From a candidate division WOR-3 bacterium (GTDB lineage: Bacteria > Hydrothermota > Tepidihabitantia > Tepidihabitantales > JBDRVQ01), in the NCBI GenBank assembly GCA_039801905.1, contig JBDRVQ010000018.1, forward strand, positions 1-38,103: a DNA stretch of 38,103 nt. The letters run 5' to 3'. The stretch's first letter is position 1. Each line of letters starts with the position of its first letter. Of the stretch, positions 35,637-38,103 are shown one piece after another. The translations under genes were made by a program, and so were the position numbers. Below the pieces are notes generated by a model. The model made no database searches. It was not told where the DNA came from and worked only from the letters and a program-made list of their open reading frames with translations.

Positions 35637-35682
35637 CCCACTTGCGATAGAATCACAAATCCCACCTTTCTTTAATAAAAAT

Positions 35683-35756
35683 TGGGCGGTAGAGGAATTG
35701 AACCTCTAACCTTCGGTATGTGAGACCGACGCTCTAACCAGTTGAGCTAACCGCCC
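35683..35756 (-). tRNA. tRNA-Val (CAC anticodon)
   Basis: 74 nt on the minus strand. Acceptor GGGCGGT/ACCGCCC, anticodon stem TCGGT/ACCGA with loop CTCACAT (CAC), T-arm AGAGG-TTCAATT-CCTCT. Discriminator A; CCA not encoded. Confidence 0.95.
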
Positions 35757-35763
35757 TTTTCTC

Positions 35764-35791
35764 ATCTTAAGCAAAGACTATTTAAAGTCAA
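35764..35791 (-). promoter_or_regulatory. Promoter of tRNA-Val
   Basis: Minus strand TTGACT (35791-35786), 16-nt spacer, TAAGAT (35769-35764), 7 nt before the tRNA. Confidence 0.65.
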
Positions 35792-35845
35792 GGGGGCGAA
35801 TGAACCTTCCTTTTCGGGTAAATTATCTTTGCGCAATTTTGAAAG

Positions 35846-35873
35846 TTGACTAATTTCTCTCAAAAAATATAAT
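35846..35873 (+). promoter_or_regulatory. Promoter of the frameshifted membrane-protein gene
   Basis: TTGACT (35846-35851), 16-nt spacer, TATAAT (35868-35873), 12 nt before the ATG at 35886. The promoter is intact although the gene behind it is broken. Confidence 0.65.
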
Positions 35874-35885
35874 ATAAAAAATTGG

Positions 35886-36314
35886 ATGAAAATGAATAAC
35901 AACGGAAAGTTTTTAATTTTAGGTAGCATCTTCCTTGTTTTAATAATTCTCTTGGTTGGTTTCTCAATTGATGGGAAAGGCTATCTTAGTAACATTTTAG
36001 CGGAAATGGCTGGCCTCATTTTTAGTGTTCTTGTCGCTTTATTTCTTATTTGCTCTTCCAATTGCAAACCATCACGGAGACGAGCCTTTCGGAAAAATCA
36101 ATCTCTGACGCTTTGGTTGAATATTACAAGACCGTCCGATGGGAAATCAACAAGGTGCGTTACGATTTAATCCCTCGGGTCATCCAGACACAAAAGGATG
36201 TCAACCCAAAACGCTCTCCCCTATTTCCTAACCTTTGTCGAAAAAATTTTTACGGTTTATGAGGTGTTAATAAAACATTCTTTGCCCCGCGCCGGCCGTC
36301 TTTCATCAAAATAA
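35886..36314 (+). pseudogene. Frameshifted small membrane protein
   Basis: The first frame gives NGKFLILGSIFLVLIILLVG and a second helix GLIFSVLVALFLI, then turns into a low-complexity tail near 36060. From about 36050 the +1 frame continues with a sensible cytoplasmic sequence (QTITETSLSEKSISDALVEY, TVRWEINKVRYDLIPRVI). From about 36205 the third frame gives NALPYFLTFVEKIFTVYEVL up to a stop at 36312-36314. Two frameshifts in 430 bp suggest a decayed gene, although a sequencing error could explain one. The product is not recognised: two helices followed by a soluble domain. The distal end is uncertain because the opposite strand also shows short coding-like stretches there. Confidence 0.5.
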
Positions 36315-36515
36315 AATCTTACCATTGTTGAGATGGAAATTTTTGAGGCTAATTCAATAAGAATTTCTGCTTCTTCTTTTTTGATATGGAGCGATAATTT
36401 TTGAGGTTAGCTTTAATTATTGACCATTTATCTTTCATTTTGTATACTTTTTTGGGATATTTATAATCCATTCCGCCTGAGACGGATAAGATTATTTTTG
36501 ATGAAAACTGAGCCC

Positions 36516-36543
36516 TTGATTTTTTCAAAATTTTTGCTATAAT
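36516..36543 (+). promoter_or_regulatory. Promoter of the secreted protein gene at 36571
   Basis: TTGATT (36516-36521), 16-nt spacer, TATAAT (36538-36543), then a leader with AGGAGAGG ahead of the ATG. The stretch 36315-36515 shows no intact gene; its minus strand has short, broken coding-like stretches only. Confidence 0.7.
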
Positions 36544-36570
36544 TAGAAAAATGGAGAGATAGGAGAGGAT

Positions 36571-38103
36571 ATGAAAAAAGGGTTAATTTTTATATTTTTA
36601 CTTCTTTTTAGCACCTCTTTTGCCCAAAGGGTTCTCTTTGGAGATGATATGACAAATTTCCCTGGCTCCTGGACGCTCGGCGGCACTTCAGGAAACTACT
36701 GGTCGCAAAAATCAAACCGGTGGTATTCCCATTCTTATTCTATAAAATCAACCCCTTATGATAATTACAATAATAATGTTGATGTCTGGCTGATGCGGAC
36801 AATAAGCCTCACATCTTACAACTTAGGAGTCCTAACCTTTTGGGTCTGGCAAAAGACCGAGGGCAACGATTATTGCCAGTTTCAATACTCTACGGATGGG
36901 GGAACAAGTTGGACAACTGCCTGGCAGAGAGCAGGAAATTATCCCTCCTGGCAGATAATCACCATTACCAATATCCCCAACAGTGCCAATCGCATCCGTT
37001 TCCGCTTTTATAGTGATGGGAGTGGCACTGATGAAGGAGTCTATATTGACGATGTTATCCTTTACGGTGTTAATCGGACGACCAATCGGCTATTCTTAGA
37101 AAATGGCAATTACTTTCCAGAAAACTGGCAATTGGGGGGAAACTACAACTGGACAAAAGTTACCTATCGCTATCGTTCAACCCCCAATAGTGTCAAATGT
37201 TCGCCAATTGATGGCTATGGTTATTATAATTATCAGGATAACTGGATTGATAGATATTTCAACTTAACCAATTATGATTATGGTCTCCTCCAATTCTGGA
37301 TGTACTACGATACCCAGAGCCCTCAGGATTATTTAACAATCCAGTATCGCTCTGGTGGCAATTGGTACACCCTCGCCACATTCTCCGGCTATGCCAGTTG
37401 GACCAACTATTCCTACACCATACCCAATAATGCGGATGGTTTAAGATTTCGTTTCCAAAGCGATGGTTCCACAACCTATGACGGTGTTTATATTGATGAT
37501 ATAACCTTAGATGGTATCAGCACCCCCTGGATTGATATGACCACTTTATCTCTAAACTCACCCCCCAGTCTTGTTGAATTTGGTGATACCGTCTCGGTCT
37601 CCGCGACCATTGCCAATTTTAGTCCCTATGTGATTGGCACACCAGTTTACTATCGGATTGGCGATTTCTATAACGCCCTTTTAATTGTTGACCCATTAAA
37701 CCCTTATACCAACCAACAAGTTAATTTCCCGGATTGGATTGTAACCCAATCGCCCGGAACTTATCTCAAAAGATGCTCAACCGCTTATTATCGCGATTCG
37801 GTAATTAACAATAACGCCCAAACCGGACTTGTGACGATAACAATGGGCAATTTAGATGTTGGCGTAACCGAGATTTTATCTCCCAGCGGCACGATTGATT
37901 CCGGGCAAACAGTAAATCCATCCGCTAAGGTAAAAAACTTTGGCGAAGGGACAATTGATTTCAGTGTGAAGTTTACCATTGGCACCTATTCCAGCATTAA
38001 GTCAGTGGAAGACCTTACTCCGAATGACGAAAGGGTAATCCAATTTGACCCCTGGACCGCCCAGCAGAGGGGAAGTATCGCCGCAAAATGCTCAACCCAG
38101 TTA
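36571..38103 (+). CDS. Large secreted beta-sandwich protein, N-terminal part (partial)
   Basis: At least 511 residues, open to the right edge. Signal peptide KKGLIFIFLLLFSTSFAQ is followed by two tandem copies of a jelly-roll-like domain of about 150 residues. The first has FWVWQKTEGNDYCQFQYSTD and GVYIDDVILYG. The second has FWMYYDTQSPQDYLTIQYRS and GVYIDDITLDG. This resembles the sandwich domains of immune-inhibitor-A-type or MAM-type extracellular proteins. Two CARDB-like domains follow (VEFGDTVSVSATIANFSPY; LDVGVTEILSPSGTIDSGQT). No catalytic domain is visible yet, so it may be a structural surface protein or the front of a protease. The ATG is supported by AGGAGAGG 2-9 nt upstream and a promoter. 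Confidence 0.8.
   Translation, partial: MKKGLIFIFLLLFSTSFAQRVLFGDDMTNFPGSWTLGGTSGNYWSQKSNRWYSHSYSIKSTPYDNYNNNVDVWLMRTISLTSYNLGVLTFWVWQKTEGNDYCQFQYSTDGGTSWTTAWQRAGNYPSWQIITITNIPNSANRIRFRFYSDGSGTDEGVYIDDVILYGVNRTTNRLFLENGNYFPENWQLGGNYNWTKVTYRYRSTPNSVKCSPIDGYGYYNYQDNWIDRYFNLTNYDYGLLQFWMYYDTQSPQDYLTIQYRSGGNWYTLATFSGYASWTNYSYTIPNNADGLRFRFQSDGSTTYDGVYIDDITLDGISTPWIDMTTLSLNSPPSLVEFGDTVSVSATIANFSPYVIGTPVYYRIGDFYNALLIVDPLNPYTNQQVNFPDWIVTQSPGTYLKRCSTAYYRDSVINNNAQTGLVTITMGNLDVGVTEILSPSGTIDSGQTVNPSAKVKNFGEGTIDFSVKFTIGTYSSIKSVEDLTPNDERVIQFDPWTAQQRGSIAAKCSTQL

Noticed and set aside
36257-36515. Minus-strand coding-like stretches (YPKKVYKMKDKWSIIKANLK and KKEEAEILIELASKISISTM)
   Set aside because: Two short frames broken by a shift, and overlapping the tail of the plus-strand pseudogene; too little to name. 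A dehydrogenase remnant was considered, without support.

Overview
The window looks like a piece of a bacterial chromosome from a little-cultured, moderately AT-rich, probably thermophilic lineage of the candidate-division WOR-3 / Stahlbacteria kind. That placement is inference from protein style: secreted beta-propeller, Kelch-like and FG-GAP proteins ending in a type A (T9SS-like) C-terminal sorting domain, a TPR/FG-GAP/UnbV protein, Lys/Glu-rich proteins and tight gene packing. No rRNA gene is present to confirm it.

Left part (1-5,500, mostly minus strand): the window opens inside a type III CRISPR-Cas locus, with the HD-domain end of Cas10/Csm1 and a Cas6 ribonuclease separated by a strange 12-bp periodic DNA array. 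A small DUF4870-like membrane protein follows. Next comes a minus-strand cluster: tRNA-Arg, a TPR membrane protein, thioredoxin, a TlpA-like thioredoxin and IMP dehydrogenase (guaB). Middle-left (5,700-11,700, plus): an overlapping cluster of purD, a low-molecular-weight phosphatase fused to an unknown N-terminal domain, acyl-CoA dehydrogenase, and a TPR/FG-GAP/UnbV secreted protein. Then on minus: ligA, an exported isoaspartyl methyltransferase (pcm) and a short hypothetical. The 14.6-15.75 kb interval carries a second copy of the 12-bp array, hairpin repeats and a decayed gene.

Centre and right (15,750-31,950, plus): tRNA-Gln, an EamA-like protein, a CvpA-like/zinc-ribbon protein and a PQQ-propeller secreted protein. 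They lead into a large gene-expression block: tRNA-Thr/Tyr/Gly/Thr, tuf, rpmG, tRNA-Trp, secE, nusG, rplK, rplA, rplJ, rplL, rpoB, rpoC, rpsL, rpsG. The tRNA order matches the E. coli thrU-tyrU-glyT-thrT-tufB operon. The right edge has a large SBBP/Kelch-like secreted protein, secG-rplU, tRNA-Val, a frameshifted small membrane-protein gene and the start of another large secreted protein running off the end.

Most interesting signals: (1) two intergenic arrays of exactly 19 x 12 bp (228 bp each), with unit RGNHTAATNNNN and an almost invariant TAA. Each has the same 15-bp head and is followed on the plus strand by a hairpin plus T-rich tract. One lies between cas6 and cas10, the other beside a pseudogene. 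I know of no named family for them. (2) A repeated promoter layout (TTGACA, 16-17 nt, TATAAT, exactly 5 nt, start codon) at six genes, predicting leaderless mRNAs. (3) A tRNA-Trp whose 5' end lies inside the rpmG stop codon. (4) An EF-Tu with a four-cysteine loop in the G domain.
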